Positions 1 through 8,411 of a stretch of 64,000 bases of DNA are shown one piece after another; the stretch's first letter is position 1; each line of letters starts with the position of its first letter. The notes under the pieces were generated by a model that was not told the origin of the DNA, ran no database searches, and worked only from the letters and a program-made list of their open reading frames with translations. The stretch spans positions 186,001 through 250,000 of the forward strand of contig NZ_BMKX01000004.1 of the NCBI RefSeq assembly GCF_014644555.1, given 5' to 3'. The DNA is from Glutamicibacter ardleyensis. GTDB taxonomy: Bacteria; Actinomycetota; Actinomycetes; Actinomycetales; Micrococcaceae. A program made the position numbers and the translations under genes.

Positions 1-629
1 ACATTTGCTTTGCCAAAGGCCAGGCGGGCCAGATTACGGATCACATGCACCGCCACCTGCGGGTCATCGGCGCAGGCCTGAACGATGATGTCGCCATAAC
101 TGCGCTGCGCCTCGATCATGTCGCCACGAAAATGCGGGAGTTCGATCAGCGCTTCGGGTAATTTACCGGCTAGTCCAAAGCGCGGTGTCTCGCCGTCCAA
201 GAACAGCGAGCGGCCAAAGCCTATAGTCACGGTGAGCCGGGAGGCCGGAAGCCCCAGCGCTTCACCGGTATCCGTGGGCGGGGCATTATAGGAACCGGCG
301 AGCGCACCGCCTTCACCAATTTCCTGTCCTTGGGTCATCGCCAAAATTGCTTGGGTCCACGCTTGGAGCAGCTCGATCAGTTCTTGGCGGTCCTCGGTTT
401 GCACGTCAAAGGCGGCGATGTGCATGCGGTCCTGGGACTCGGTAACGATCCCCGCCTGATGCTCCCCATAAAAGGGTATCTGATCACTTGGTGCCGGTTC
501 GCTGACCTGTCCGGCATAGGCTAAGTGGCCCAGCGCCCCCAAAGCTAGCCCCGCGCCGCCGGCCCCGGCCGCGGTGAGCAGTAACCGGCGGCTGAGGTTC
601 ACGCTGGTTTCTTCCTTGTCCTGGCGCAT
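1..629 (-). CDS. efeB: EfeB, Tat-exported heme peroxidase (DyP type), C-terminal part missing
   Basis: I translated this gene directly; it runs off the left edge of the window, so only about 209 N-terminal residues are visible. The ATG at 629 lies 2 bases after the efeO stop. The N-terminus carries a twin-arginine signal (NLSRRLLLTAAG) followed by a hydrophobic stretch, so the folded heme protein is expected to be exported by Tat. The mature part contains FLDGETPRFGL, the position of the GxxDG motif of dye-decolorising peroxidases, and the family-typical stretch GDIIVQACADDPQVAVH. EfeB is the heme-dependent peroxidase of the EfeUOB ferrous-iron uptake system and is thought to oxidise Fe(II) at the cell surface. 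It is the third gene of the efeU-efeO-efeB operon. The proximal heme histidine lies outside the window. Confidence 0.93.
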   Translation of the reverse strand, partial: MRQDKEETSVNLSRRLLLTAAGAGGAGLALGALGHLAYAGQVSEPAPSDQIPFYGEHQAGIVTESQDRMHIAAFDVQTEDRQELIELLQAWTQAILAMTQGQEIGEGGALAGSYNAPPTDTGEALGLPASRLTVTIGFGRSLFLDGETPRFGLAGKLPEALIELPHFRGDMIEAQRSYGDIIVQACADDPQVAVHVIRNLARLAFGKAN

Positions 630-631
630 TT

Positions 632-1786
632 TTACTTCACCGCGGCGGCGGTCAACTGGGACAGTGGTTCGGACAAGGCATCCACCCCGGCGGCCAGGTC
701 TTTGATCTGCGTGGCGGTCAGCTGGTTGTAGTACTTAAACCCGTCGCCCACCCGGTGCTCATCAAGTTGTTCCTGCAGCGCGGCGAAGTTCTTCTTCAGC
801 TGTGCATCTAACTGATCATCGGTGCCCACCAATAAGGGCTGCAGATCCTCATAGGCAATCTTCGCTCCTTCCAGGTTCGCTTGGAAGTCCCACAGGTCGG
901 TGTGGGAGAACAGTTCCTCTTCGCCGGTCACCTTGCCGGTGGCCACCTCGTCGAGTAGTTCCTTCGCACCATTGGACAGCTTGTCGGGGGTGAAGGTCAG
1001 CTCGGTGGTCCGCCATTGCAGTTCCTTGGTATCTTTGACCATCTGCTGCGCTAGTGTGGTGCGCTCGTCCTTGGACAGTTTGGTGTATCCGGTGGGGGAC
1101 CAGAGGTCTTTTTCTGCCCGGTGCCAGCCGGTAAATGCCTCACCTTTTTCGAGGTCTGCTTCGCGGGCATCAAGGATCGGGTCAAGGTCCCCAAAGGATT
1201 CGGCCACCGGTTCGATCCGCTCCCAGTGCATCCGGGTCGGGGCGTAGAGCTTCTTGGCAAGCTGCTCATCGCCGGCGGCAAAGGCGGTGGCAAAGTTTTG
1301 GGTGCCGCGCACCAACTGTTCGGACTGATCCTTCACATATGCGCTATAAAGCTCGGTCGCGTTCTTTTGCAATGAGGCCCGATCCGCCGAGACGCTGGGG
1401 CCCTCGGCGGATTCGGTGACGCTAAACGGCGCACGAATCCCCTCGCCGACCATTCCCGGCTTACAGGCGGTGTAGTAAGAGCCGGCCGGTGCGATCACTA
1501 CCAGGTCTCTAGAGACCCCGGGGCCGATGTTTTCTACCTCACCGGCGATGCGCAGCCCGTCTTCGGCCAGCAGGTAAAACTCGGTGACCGCGCTACCCTC
1601 ATTTTTGACATTAAACTTCAGCGTGCCGCCGGGGACCTGGTTACTTGACACGGTGCAGGCCTCGGCGGTGGACACCACGTTGATGGTGCCGTCGCCGGCC
1701 GTCGTGCCGGTGGTGTTATCGGTGCAGCCGGTCAGGGTCAGTGCTGCCAGGGAAATCAGGGCTGCCGGGGCGAGGAATTTATTCAT
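632..1786 (-). CDS. efeO: EfeO, iron-uptake lipoprotein (cupredoxin plus M75 domain)
   Basis: 384 residues. The N-terminus is a lipoprotein signal with lipobox LTGC (Cys21), so the protein should be anchored to the outer face of the membrane. Residues about 35-120 form a cupredoxin-like domain, and about 135-380 the M75 (imelysin-like) domain with the HxxE motif in MHWERIEP and a second conserved stretch GWHRAEKDLW. EfeO is believed to bind periplasmic/extracytoplasmic iron and hand it to the EfeU permease. The gene sits 35 bases downstream of efeU and 2 bases before efeB, so all three are one transcript. The full two-domain form is present, unlike the short M75-only versions of some bacteria. 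Confidence 0.94.
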   Translation of the reverse strand: MNKFLAPAALISLAALTLTGCTDNTTGTTAGDGTINVVSTAEACTVSSNQVPGGTLKFNVKNEGSAVTEFYLLAEDGLRIAGEVENIGPGVSRDLVVIAPAGSYYTACKPGMVGEGIRAPFSVTESAEGPSVSADRASLQKNATELYSAYVKDQSEQLVRGTQNFATAFAAGDEQLAKKLYAPTRMHWERIEPVAESFGDLDPILDAREADLEKGEAFTGWHRAEKDLWSPTGYTKLSKDERTTLAQQMVKDTKELQWRTTELTFTPDKLSNGAKELLDEVATGKVTGEEELFSHTDLWDFQANLEGAKIAYEDLQPLLVGTDDQLDAQLKKNFAALQEQLDEHRVGDGFKYYNQLTATQIKDLAAGVDALSEPLSQLTAAAVK

Positions 1787-1821
1787 CGTTATGCCTTCGT
1801 TGTCAGAAAAAAGAGTGAGAA

Positions 1822-2643
1822 TTATCCGCGCACTGCGGTTTTCGGGGCGAACACGGTGCGCAGGTAAAGGAACATCACCGGCACCACGTACAGCACCCAG
1901 ACGGTAGCTTCGAGCCAGGTGGTGGCGGGGGAGAAGTTAAAAACACCCTTGAGCAGCGTGCCGAGCACCCCGCCCGGGGCGATCACACCGGAGACATCAA
2001 AGGCCAGGTAATGAAGTCCGGGCAGCAGGCCGGCCTCCTGCAGGTCGTGCACCCCGTAGGCGAGCACCCCGCCGGCGACGATCACCAAGATCGCCCCGGT
2101 CCAGGCAAAAAATTTGGACAGGCTGATCTTCAGCACCCCACGGTTGAGCAGGATGCCCAGTACGATCGCGGTGAGGATACCCAAAAATGCGCCGAGCAGC
2201 GGCTGCCAGGTTTCTCCGGTGGCCCGCGCCGCGGCCCAGATGAACAGCGCCGTCTCCAACCCTTCACGGCCCACCGCAAACGCGCCGACCAGCACCAACC
2301 CAATCACCGAGCCCTCGGCGACCTGATCCACCTGGGATTTCAGATCGGCATTCAGCGTCTTGGAGGCCTTCGCCATCCAGAAAATCATCCAGGTCACCAA
2401 GCCCACCGCAATCATCGACAGGCTGCCGCCGATCATCTCCTGCGCCTCAAAGGTCAGCCCGCGTGGACCAAAGGTCAGCAGCGCCCCAAAGCCCAAGGAG
2501 ATCAGCACCGCGATGCCGATGCCCGCCCAGATCCGCGGAAGCAGATGTGCGCGCCCGCTCTTGGTCAGGTAGGCCACCAGCAGTACCACGATGAGCACCG
2601 CCTCGAGGCCTTCACGCAGGCCGATCAGGTAATTTCCGATCAT
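1822..2643 (-). CDS. efeU: EfeU, FTR1-family iron permease
   Basis: 273 residues, about seven hydrophobic segments spread over the whole length. Two copies of the REGLE motif are visible (REGLEAVL near residue 10 and REGLETALF near residue 127); in the FTR1/EfeU family these REXXE motifs carry ferric iron through the membrane. It is the first gene of efeUOB and is expressed from the upstream region that holds an IdeR/DtxR-like box (2751-2769). The ATG at 2643 begins right at the first hydrophobic segment, as usual for the family. Predicted role: high-affinity iron import fed by EfeO and EfeB. Confidence 0.95.
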   Translation of the reverse strand: MIGNYLIGLREGLEAVLIVVLLVAYLTKSGRAHLLPRIWAGIGIAVLISLGFGALLTFGPRGLTFEAQEMIGGSLSMIAVGLVTWMIFWMAKASKTLNADLKSQVDQVAEGSVIGLVLVGAFAVGREGLETALFIWAAARATGETWQPLLGAFLGILTAIVLGILLNRGVLKISLSKFFAWTGAILVIVAGGVLAYGVHDLQEAGLLPGLHYLAFDVSGVIAPGGVLGTLLKGVFNFSPATTWLEATVWVLYVVPVMFLYLRTVFAPKTAVRG

Positions 2644-2750
2644 TACTTTGCACTTTCACGCAGTTCGTTTTCCGCGCTGGCTGCTGCCAGGCATGCGGCG
2701 GTGCCACCGGCGCAGAAATAGCTCTGTGTCCGGTCACACAAGCAACCTCG

Positions 2751-2769
2751 CTAAGGTTAGCCTAAACTG
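2751..2769. promoter_or_regulatory. Candidate IdeR/DtxR iron box upstream of efeUOB
   Basis: The 19 bases CTAAGGTTAGCCTAAACTG resemble the DtxR/IdeR consensus (TTAGGTTAGGCTAACCTAA): over the 17 aligned core positions I count 14 matches. It lies about 110 bases upstream of the efeU start in the 323-base gap between efeU and the divergent gene at 2967. Iron-loaded DtxR/IdeR would repress efeUOB here; the binding itself is inferred. Confidence 0.75.
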
Positions 2770-2966
2770 ACTACCGGAAAAAAACTACCTAGTACATCTG
2801 CGTTTTATGCGACTTTCCGCAGGTGGAGTTTCATTACTGCACCACGCCGTGCCCTAATGAGCGCCGCTCATTTTGATCCATCCAAGTAGTCCGCGCCGCT
2901 TTTTCGCGCACCATCGGGTATCGGCTACCGGTGACGCTTCGCTCCGTAGCTTGCTAGCCTGCACCC

Positions 2967-3701
2967 ATGATGCTCTTCGATCTGCTGGGGGAAAGCGCGC
3001 CGCCCGCCCCGCCGCGCCGCAGTGCACTCGTCTTCGCGGCGCTCACCGCGCTGCTGCTGTTGGCCTCTGCAGCACTGCAGTTACGCGCTTCGGCCGCCCG
3101 CTGGGTCGAGTTCGGGTCCACCGTGGGTGACAACGAGCTGTCGGTGGAAAGCGACCAGTTTGATTACTTCTTTCCGGCCGGAGAGTTTTTCCCGTTGCCC
3201 CACACCGGCATCCCCCTCGGCATCGCCCTGCTGATCCAAGCCGCCGCGCTGCTCTGCCTGCTGGCCACGCTCATTGGCGTGCGCGAACGCACCTCGCGCG
3301 CGGTCTTCTTCACCGCGTTGCCACTGGGGGTGCTCGCCGCCCTGGGCTTTGCGCTGCAGGGCCTTCACGCGTGGCTCTCGGCGTTCGAGCAGCAACCCAG
3401 CGCCCTGGCCGAATCATGGCTTGTCGACCTCGCACTGCTGATCGCTTTTCTCGCCCTGTGTGCGCTGAGCATCCTGTGCTGTTTTTCGATCCCGCTGCTG
3501 GGTATCGCCGCAGCCTTTCTGCTCGGCTCCACGATGATCGGATATTTCATCTCCAGCTCCCTGCTCGCCCCGCTGCTCACCGGCTACGTCTCGCACGACA
3601 CCACCCCGGGCACCGAAACCATCGTGGCGCTGTCCACCGCCGCCGCATCGCTGACCATGCTGGCTGGTTTGATCACCCTTACCGTCCAACGCCGAAAATG
3701 A
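2967..3701 (+). CDS. Hypothetical polytopic membrane protein
   Basis: 244 residues with about six hydrophobic segments (roughly 19-39, 82-103, 111-132, 151-172, 174-198, 218-240) and an acidic, aromatic-rich external loop at about 45-80. I do not recognise a family or a catalytic motif. The start has two consecutive ATG codons (2967 and 2970), so the first residue is uncertain by one. It is divergent from efeUOB and lies 69 bases before the DUF222/HNH gene. Codon use is of the high-GC host type. It is longer and more complex than a simple small membrane protein, but I cannot assign a function. Confidence 0.7.
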   Translation: MMLFDLLGESAPPAPPRRSALVFAALTALLLLASAALQLRASAARWVEFGSTVGDNELSVESDQFDYFFPAGEFFPLPHTGIPLGIALLIQAAALLCLLATLIGVRERTSRAVFFTALPLGVLAALGFALQGLHAWLSAFEQQPSALAESWLVDLALLIAFLALCALSILCCFSIPLLGIAAAFLLGSTMIGYFISSSLLAPLLTGYVSHDTTPGTETIVALSTAAASLTMLAGLITLTVQRRK

Positions 3702-3770
3702 ATTCGGCACTTATCCACACCCTGCACCCGGCCAGAACCACCGGCCCCCGCATGCCGCCATGCTGGGTCC

Positions 3771-5414
3771 ATGAGTATTCGACAGCTCGTCACCGGCTTG
3801 GCCAGCCTGCGTGACTTCGCCACCGGCCCCATCCCGCAGGCAGTAACCGCCCTGCTCTTCGAGGTGATGGGTCTATGCCTGGAGGTACTCACCAAGCTTT
3901 CAGTTCATTTGCGTGAATCGGACGATCACCGCGTGGCCGCCGCCCACGCCTCGGTGATTGAAAAAATCTTCCGCTACACCGTGCGGGAGCAAATCCGCAG
4001 CCTCGCCCACCTGGAAGCCACCGCCGCCCACCTGCTGGGCGGCGAGGACCTGACCGCACTGCGCGAGCACCGCACCGACTTCTCCCGGCCCGCCACGTTA
4101 GAGACCGGGCGCACCGCCTACAACAACGCCAGCAGCTTCAGTGCCGCCTGGCTGGGCATCGACTTCTTCGAGGCGGACCGCCGGCTGGCAGATGCCCACC
4201 TGCTCATCGCCCGCCGCTTCATGGACGGCAGCGCCATCACCCCGCGCTTCACCCAGCTGGCCACCTTGCACGCCGAGGATCAGGGGCTCGACCCACGACG
4301 GGTCGCCCAGGCCGCGCGCAGCCTGGACAAATTTGAACCGCCAGACACCAGTTTTGAAGGCGCTCCGCTGGACCCGGCCGCAAGCTATGAGGGCCAGAGC
4401 ATGCAAGAGCGTGCGGTGAAGCTGCTGCGCGAGCCGGACCGGGCCACCGGAGCTAAAAAACTCAAAAACCTCCTGAGTGATTACCGCAAGGCGAACAAGG
4501 AATTTGTGCAAGCCGAATGCGGACTCTTCTATCAAGGCAATACCAACGGCATCGACAGCTTCCTGCTGCGCTCCCAAGGCCTGCAATCGGAGGAACTGCT
4601 TTCCTTCGTCGGCCAGTCCGATAATCCGCGCACCGAAAGCGGTCAAGCCGCCCGCAAACCTGCCCCACTGGCACCAGCCGATCTTTTCAGCAGCGCCGAC
4701 CCCGCCCCGGATTGGGCCAAGGACCCCGCCGGGGAACCTAGTGAACCGGCCAAGCCAACTAAACCGGCCGATCCAACTGAACAGGCCGAGCCAACTGAAC
4801 AGGCCGAACCCACTGAACTGACCGAGCCAACTGAACAGGCCGAACCCAGCGTATTGGAAGTCTCGGTCGCGCAGCGCAGGCTCAATGCCTTGCTCGCCTC
4901 CCTGTCGGCCAGCAAAACAGGTGCCAAAACCGTCATCCCGCAGGTCCTGGTCCACATGCAAGCGAGCAACCTGAGCGATCTGGCATCCGCCACCGCGGTG
5001 ACCGCCCACGGAGTACCACTGGAACCGGCCGAACTTCGCCAGCTGCTGTGCGAAGCAAAAATCATCCCCATCGTCTTCGGCGGCAAAGGCCAGGTGCTCG
5101 ACGTAGGCCGGGCCCAACGGCTCTTCCCCGAGCCAATCAAAAAGGCAGCCTTCGCCAGGGATCGCGGATGCATCGTGCCCGGGTGCAGTGCACCGCATGA
5201 AATGCTTGAATACCACCATTGCAATTGGTGGGAGCGCGGCGGAAAAACCTGCATCGAAAACTGCGCGGTGCTCTGCCGGCACCACCATGCACTGATCCAC
5301 CGCAGACTCTTGCGCATTCAAATGGTCGGGTCAGTTCCGCACATCGTGCTGCCTGAATTCCTCGATCCGGACCAGATACCGAGGCGTAACAGCTACTTCC
5401 GTGCTGCCGCTTAA
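3771..5414 (+). CDS. DUF222 and HNH-endonuclease domain protein
   Basis: 547 residues. Residues about 1-290 have the helical character of DUF222 (13E12-repeat proteins, abundant in actinobacteria). A linker at about 315-365 is made of Pro-Thr-Glu-rich repeats of the type EQAEPT (DNA about 4741-4850). The C-terminal part, about 460-515, is an HNH nuclease fold with a CxxxxC pair (CIVPGCSA), the EYHHCNWWERGG segment and CRHHHALIH, all key His and Cys residues present. The function of the family is unproven; many copies per genome and occasional linkage to mobile DNA are known. This copy is complete. The long minus-strand reading frame opposite it is a codon-bias shadow. Confidence 0.9.
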   Translation: MSIRQLVTGLASLRDFATGPIPQAVTALLFEVMGLCLEVLTKLSVHLRESDDHRVAAAHASVIEKIFRYTVREQIRSLAHLEATAAHLLGGEDLTALREHRTDFSRPATLETGRTAYNNASSFSAAWLGIDFFEADRRLADAHLLIARRFMDGSAITPRFTQLATLHAEDQGLDPRRVAQAARSLDKFEPPDTSFEGAPLDPAASYEGQSMQERAVKLLREPDRATGAKKLKNLLSDYRKANKEFVQAECGLFYQGNTNGIDSFLLRSQGLQSEELLSFVGQSDNPRTESGQAARKPAPLAPADLFSSADPAPDWAKDPAGEPSEPAKPTKPADPTEQAEPTEQAEPTELTEPTEQAEPSVLEVSVAQRRLNALLASLSASKTGAKTVIPQVLVHMQASNLSDLASATAVTAHGVPLEPAELRQLLCEAKIIPIVFGGKGQVLDVGRAQRLFPEPIKKAAFARDRGCIVPGCSAPHEMLEYHHCNWWERGGKTCIENCAVLCRHHHALIHRRLLRIQMVGSVPHIVLPEFLDPDQIPRRNSYFRAAA

Positions 5415-5641
5415 GTTCCGCCGCGGGCGCGCGGTGCAGCTGCGCCGGCCTAGTAGCGCATCTAACAAAATTCGAGTTGGTATCGGTTGACTGCTTCTGG
5501 CATGATTGGAAGGTACTCGATTTGTTGGGGACCCTCTCTCCGCGATAAATCCTGTCCTTTTTTAGAGTTGAACCAGTACGGCCTGCCCCACAGGCGCGAA
5601 ACGTTCGACTCGCCCATGTTGAGAAACAGGAGACCACTAAA
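5415..5641. other. Promoter/leader region of the rpsP operon
   Basis: A 227-base gap between the HNH gene and rpsP. It contains a candidate -35 (TTGACT, about 5487) and ends with a good ribosome binding site (CAGGAGACC) just before the GTG start of rpsP. It should hold the promoter of the rpsP-khpA-rimM-trmD operon, but I cannot fix the -10 box with certainty. No small gene is seen. Confidence 0.4.
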
Positions 5642-6055
5642 GTGGCCGTAAAGATTCGTCTGAAGCGCTTCGGTAAGATGCGCGCACCTTTCTACCGCGT
5701 TGTTGTTATGGACTCGCGCGCCAAGCGCGATGGCCGTGCCATCGAGGAGATCGGTAAGTACCAGCCAACTCACAACCCTTCGATCATCGAGATCGATTCG
5801 GACCGTGCGCAGTACTGGCTCTCCGTTGGCGCACAGCCAACCGAGCAGGTTGCTGCACTTCTGAAGATCACCGGTGACTGGCAGAAGTTCAAGGGCATCG
5901 ATGGCCAGGAAGGCACCTACCAGGTTGCCGAGCCTAAGCCTGCATTCGTTGCTCCTGATAAGGGTTCGGTGATCCTCCCAGAGGCAATCACCAAGAAGGC
6001 CGAGAAGCCAGCTGCTGAGGAATCGGCAGAAGCTGAAGCCACCGAGGCCGAGTAA
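5642..6055 (+). CDS. rpsP: 30S ribosomal protein S16
   Basis: 137 residues starting at a GTG with the ribosome binding site AGGAG about 6-10 bases upstream. The first 80 residues are the canonical S16 fold ([20 protein letters not shown], then [14 protein letters not shown]). The rest, about 85-137, is a Lys/Glu/Ala-rich extension as found in actinobacterial S16. S16 is an assembly protein of the small ribosomal subunit that binds 16S rRNA early. It leads the conserved block rpsP-khpA-rimM-trmD, which couples ribosome assembly and tRNA modification; khpA starts only 2 bases after its stop. Confidence 0.98.
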   Translation: MAVKIRLKRFGKMRAPFYRVVVMDSRAKRDGRAIEEIGKYQPTHNPSIIEIDSDRAQYWLSVGAQPTEQVAALLKITGDWQKFKGIDGQEGTYQVAEPKPAFVAPDKGSVILPEAITKKAEKPAAEESAEAEATEAE

Positions 6056-6057
6056 TC

Positions 6058-6297
6058 ATGCTCGCCGATGCGCTTGACCATTTGGTGCGCGGGGTAGTCG
6101 AGGAACCGGAAGACGTCAGGGTTTCCCTGAAAGCCAACCGCCGCGGCGACCTGCTCGAAGTGCGTGTCCATCCCGAAGACCTCGGTCGTGTGATCGGACG
6201 TCAGGGACGTACCGCACGGGCACTGCGTACCGTGATGGCAGCGCTGGCCAAGGAGCCGATTCGTGTTGATGTTATCGACACCGATCGTAGCCGGTAG
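6058..6297 (+). CDS. khpA: KhpA, KH-domain RNA-binding protein
   Basis: 79 residues forming one KH domain. The RNA-gripping GxxG loop is visible as IGRQGR near residues 45-50, preceded by the strand EVRVHPEDLGRV. In Gram-positive bacteria KhpA works with KhpB (Jag) in RNA binding, and affects cell division and envelope gene expression; the position between rpsP and rimM is highly conserved. The start ATG follows the rpsP stop by 2 bases, so translation is probably coupled. A perfect hairpin (6339-6374) lies just downstream. Confidence 0.95.
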   Translation: MLADALDHLVRGVVEEPEDVRVSLKANRRGDLLEVRVHPEDLGRVIGRQGRTARALRTVMAALAKEPIRVDVIDTDRSR

Positions 6298-6338
6298 CCA
6301 AACATTTTTGAGGTCAGGCGCAAGCTGACTTCACCACG

Positions 6339-6374
6339 GAAGGAGTTTCCGCTCAACAGGGCGGAAACTCCTTC
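6339..6374 (+). terminator. Hairpin between khpA and rimM (internal terminator or processing site)
   Basis: Perfect 14-base arms GAAGGAGTTTCCGC (6339-6352) and GCGGAAACTCCTTC (6361-6374) around an 8-base loop, followed by TCGTGTTT. There is no long T-tract, so it may be a partial terminator, an attenuator or an mRNA processing/stability site inside the operon. rimM begins 87 bases further on. Confidence 0.6.
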
Positions 6375-6461
6375 TCGTGTTTCATCGTCAAAACCCGCCA
6401 ACCTATGGCACCCCAGCGCGTGGCATCGTCCCGTGGATTCAAGGAGAATGATCACCAGATT

Positions 6462-6986
6462 ATGCGATTGCAGGTAGCACGTATCGGCAAGCCCCACGGC
6501 ATCCGTGGCGAAGTGACCGTTCAAGTCCTCACCGACGTCCCCGACGATCGTTTTGCGCCCGGAGAGGTCCTGCACGTCATCGACGGCCCGGTCAAAACCC
6601 TCACCGTCACCAAATCGCGCTGGAACAAAACCATTCTTCTGGTCGATTTCGCAGAAATCAAAGACCGCAACATGGCCGAAACCTTCCGCCAGGCACACCT
6701 GGAAATTGAGGTCACCGGCGAGGAAGAAAGCGCCTCCGATGAGTGGTACGAGCATGAGCTGCTGGACCTGAAAGTCATCCACGATGGCAAACAGGTCGGC
6801 GTGATCACCGCACTGCGCACCAACCCCGCCCAAGACCTGCTGGTCTTCAAGGACCTGAACGGCGAAGAGGTCTACCTGCCATTCGTCGACGAATTCGTTC
6901 CGGACGTTGATCCCGAGGCGGGCACCGTGACCATCACCCCTCCGGCCGGCCTCCTTGAGCTGAACCAGGGCGAGGAAGAAAAGTAA
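6462..6986 (+). CDS. rimM: Ribosome maturation factor RimM
   Basis: 174 residues from the ATG at 6462. I prefer this start to an upstream in-frame ATG at 6405 because it gives [18 protein letters not shown], the typical RimM N-terminus, and because the upstream part has no family resemblance. An AAGGAG lies 15 bases before it, a rather long spacing. Residues about 4-90 are the RimM barrel with the [10 protein letters not shown] motif; about 100-170 are the PRC-barrel domain ([17 protein letters not shown]). RimM binds S19 and the 30S head and is needed for efficient 16S rRNA processing. It is followed directly by trmD (5-base gap). Confidence 0.95.
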   Translation: MRLQVARIGKPHGIRGEVTVQVLTDVPDDRFAPGEVLHVIDGPVKTLTVTKSRWNKTILLVDFAEIKDRNMAETFRQAHLEIEVTGEEESASDEWYEHELLDLKVIHDGKQVGVITALRTNPAQDLLVFKDLNGEEVYLPFVDEFVPDVDPEAGTVTITPPAGLLELNQGEEEK

Positions 6987-6991
6987 GCATC

Positions 6992-7801
6992 ATGCGCATC
7001 GACGTCGTCTCCATCTTCCCGGAGTACCTAGCACCACTTGACCTGTCGCTGATCGGCCGCGCCCGTGAAGAGGGCATCTTGAACCTGAACGTCACCAATC
7101 TGCGTGACTTCACCACGGACCGCCACCATAAGGTCGATGACACCCCTTACGGTGGTGGAGCCGGCATGGTGATGATGCCCGAGCCGTGGGGCCAAGCCCT
7201 GGACTCGGTGCGCGCCAGCGCCCCGGAGGCCGCCAAGCCAATCCTCATCGTGCCTTCTCCTGCCGGTGCGGTTTTCGACCAGCAGATGGCTTATGACTTC
7301 GCCGAGGAAGATCATCTGGTCTTTGCCTGCGGTCGTTATGAAGGAATCGACGAGCGTGTCATCGACTACGCGCGGGAGAACTTCACCGTCATCCCGGTTT
7401 CCATCGGAGACTACGTACTCAACGGGGGAGAGGTCGCGGTGATGGTGATGGTTGAGGCCATCGCCCGTCTGATTCCCGGGGTCATTGGCAACCCGGAATC
7501 GTTGGTCGAAGAATCCCACTCCGACGTGCTGCTGGAATACCCGGTATATACCAAGCCTGCCGCCTGGCGTGGCCGCGAGGTCCCGGAAGTCCTGCTCGGC
7601 GGAAACCACCAGCGCGTGGCCCGATTCCGCCGTGATGAGCAGATTCGCCGCACCGCAACCCGCCGCCCGGACCTCATTAACCTGCTCGACGCAGCCAAGC
7701 TGAATCGTAAGGACCGTGACGCCCTATGGCACGCGGGATTTGCCGTCGTTGACGGGGAAATCATCGCTAAATCGCAGCTGGACTGGACTAAAGAGTCCTA
7801 G
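6992..7801 (+). CDS. trmD: tRNA (guanine-37-N1) methyltransferase TrmD
   Basis: 269 residues of the SPOUT class. TrmD transfers a methyl group from S-adenosylmethionine to G37 next to the anticodon and so prevents frameshifting. Visible motifs: [12 protein letters not shown] at the N-terminus, [12 protein letters not shown] (about 50-61), the knot region [11 protein letters not shown] (about 113-123) and the SAM loop [15 protein letters not shown] (about 135-149). The C-terminal helical domain is present, so the protein is full length. It overlaps the rimM operon (5-base spacing) and is followed by a weak hairpin at 7801-7819 and by the rplS leader. Confidence 0.97.
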   Translation: MRIDVVSIFPEYLAPLDLSLIGRAREEGILNLNVTNLRDFTTDRHHKVDDTPYGGGAGMVMMPEPWGQALDSVRASAPEAAKPILIVPSPAGAVFDQQMAYDFAEEDHLVFACGRYEGIDERVIDYARENFTVIPVSIGDYVLNGGEVAVMVMVEAIARLIPGVIGNPESLVEESHSDVLLEYPVYTKPAAWRGREVPEVLLGGNHQRVARFRRDEQIRRTATRRPDLINLLDAAKLNRKDRDALWHAGFAVVDGEIIAKSQLDWTKES

Positions 7802-8039
7802 ATCACGCATTCGGTGATCGGCTTTACTCGCGTCGATGCTCCGAATATGGCAAAATTGTTTCTTGGTGTGTTTTTGTCCGATTCCTGCTACAGGGGGAAA
7901 CCGGGCCTAGGGAAACCGCCGCATCGGCAGCAACATAGGCTGCCGGTGGAAATACGTTTCGAAGAGATCACCGCTTGCGGTTGATGAGCTTCGCTACGAG
8001 GGTACGGTGACCTGTGGCATTGACCCTAGAGGATGCACC
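7802..8039 (+). promoter_or_regulatory. rplS leader with strong hairpin
   Basis: A 238-base gap before rplS. It contains a small hairpin right after trmD (GATCAC, 7-base loop, GTGATC, 7801-7819) and a stronger stem at 7922-7948 (CATCGGCAGC against GCTGCCGGTG, one G-T pair, 7-base loop), then further self-complementary bases (CACCG about 7970 and CGGTG about 8005). The region probably holds the rplS promoter and a structured 5' leader; autoregulation by L19 is only an inference. Confidence 0.45.
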
Positions 8040-8399
8040 ATGCATATTCTTGACTCAGTAAACGCAGCATCGCTGCGCTCCGACATTCCTGCTTTCGGCG
8101 CCGGCGACACCTTGAAGGTGCACGTCAACATCATCGAAGGTAAGAACTCGCGTGTCCAGGTTTTCCAGGGCTACGTCCTTGGCCGCCAGGGTGCTGGCAT
8201 CGGCGAGACCTTCACCGTGCGTAAGGTTTCCTTCGGTGCCGGTGTTGAGCGTACCTTCCCAGTTCACTCCCCAATCATCGACAAGATTGAGCTAGTGTCC
8301 AAGGGCGACGTACGTCGTGCCAAGCTGTACTACATGCGCGATCGCCACGGTAAGGCAGCACGCATCAAGGAGAAGCGCGACTTCGGTACCAAGAAGTAA
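8040..8399 (+). CDS. rplS: 50S ribosomal protein L19
   Basis: 119 residues from the ATG at 8040, chosen over an upstream in-frame start because [19 protein letters not shown] is the family N-terminus and AGAGG lies at proper spacing. The body is canonical L19 ([25 protein letters not shown], then [20 protein letters not shown] and the basic end [20 protein letters not shown]). L19 sits at the 30S-50S interface. It follows trmD as in most bacteria and is followed at 12 bases by a signal peptidase gene. Confidence 0.97.
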   Translation: MHILDSVNAASLRSDIPAFGAGDTLKVHVNIIEGKNSRVQVFQGYVLGRQGAGIGETFTVRKVSFGAGVERTFPVHSPIIDKIELVSKGDVRRAKLYYMRDRHGKAARIKEKRDFGTKK

Positions 8400-8411
8400 T
8401 TTCGTTCTTTC

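Noticed and set aside
4098-5321. 407-codon minus-strand frame opposite the DUF222/HNH gene
   Set aside because: Its sense partner has clear DUF222 and HNH motifs. The antisense frame is open because of GC-rich codon bias and shows no family pattern.
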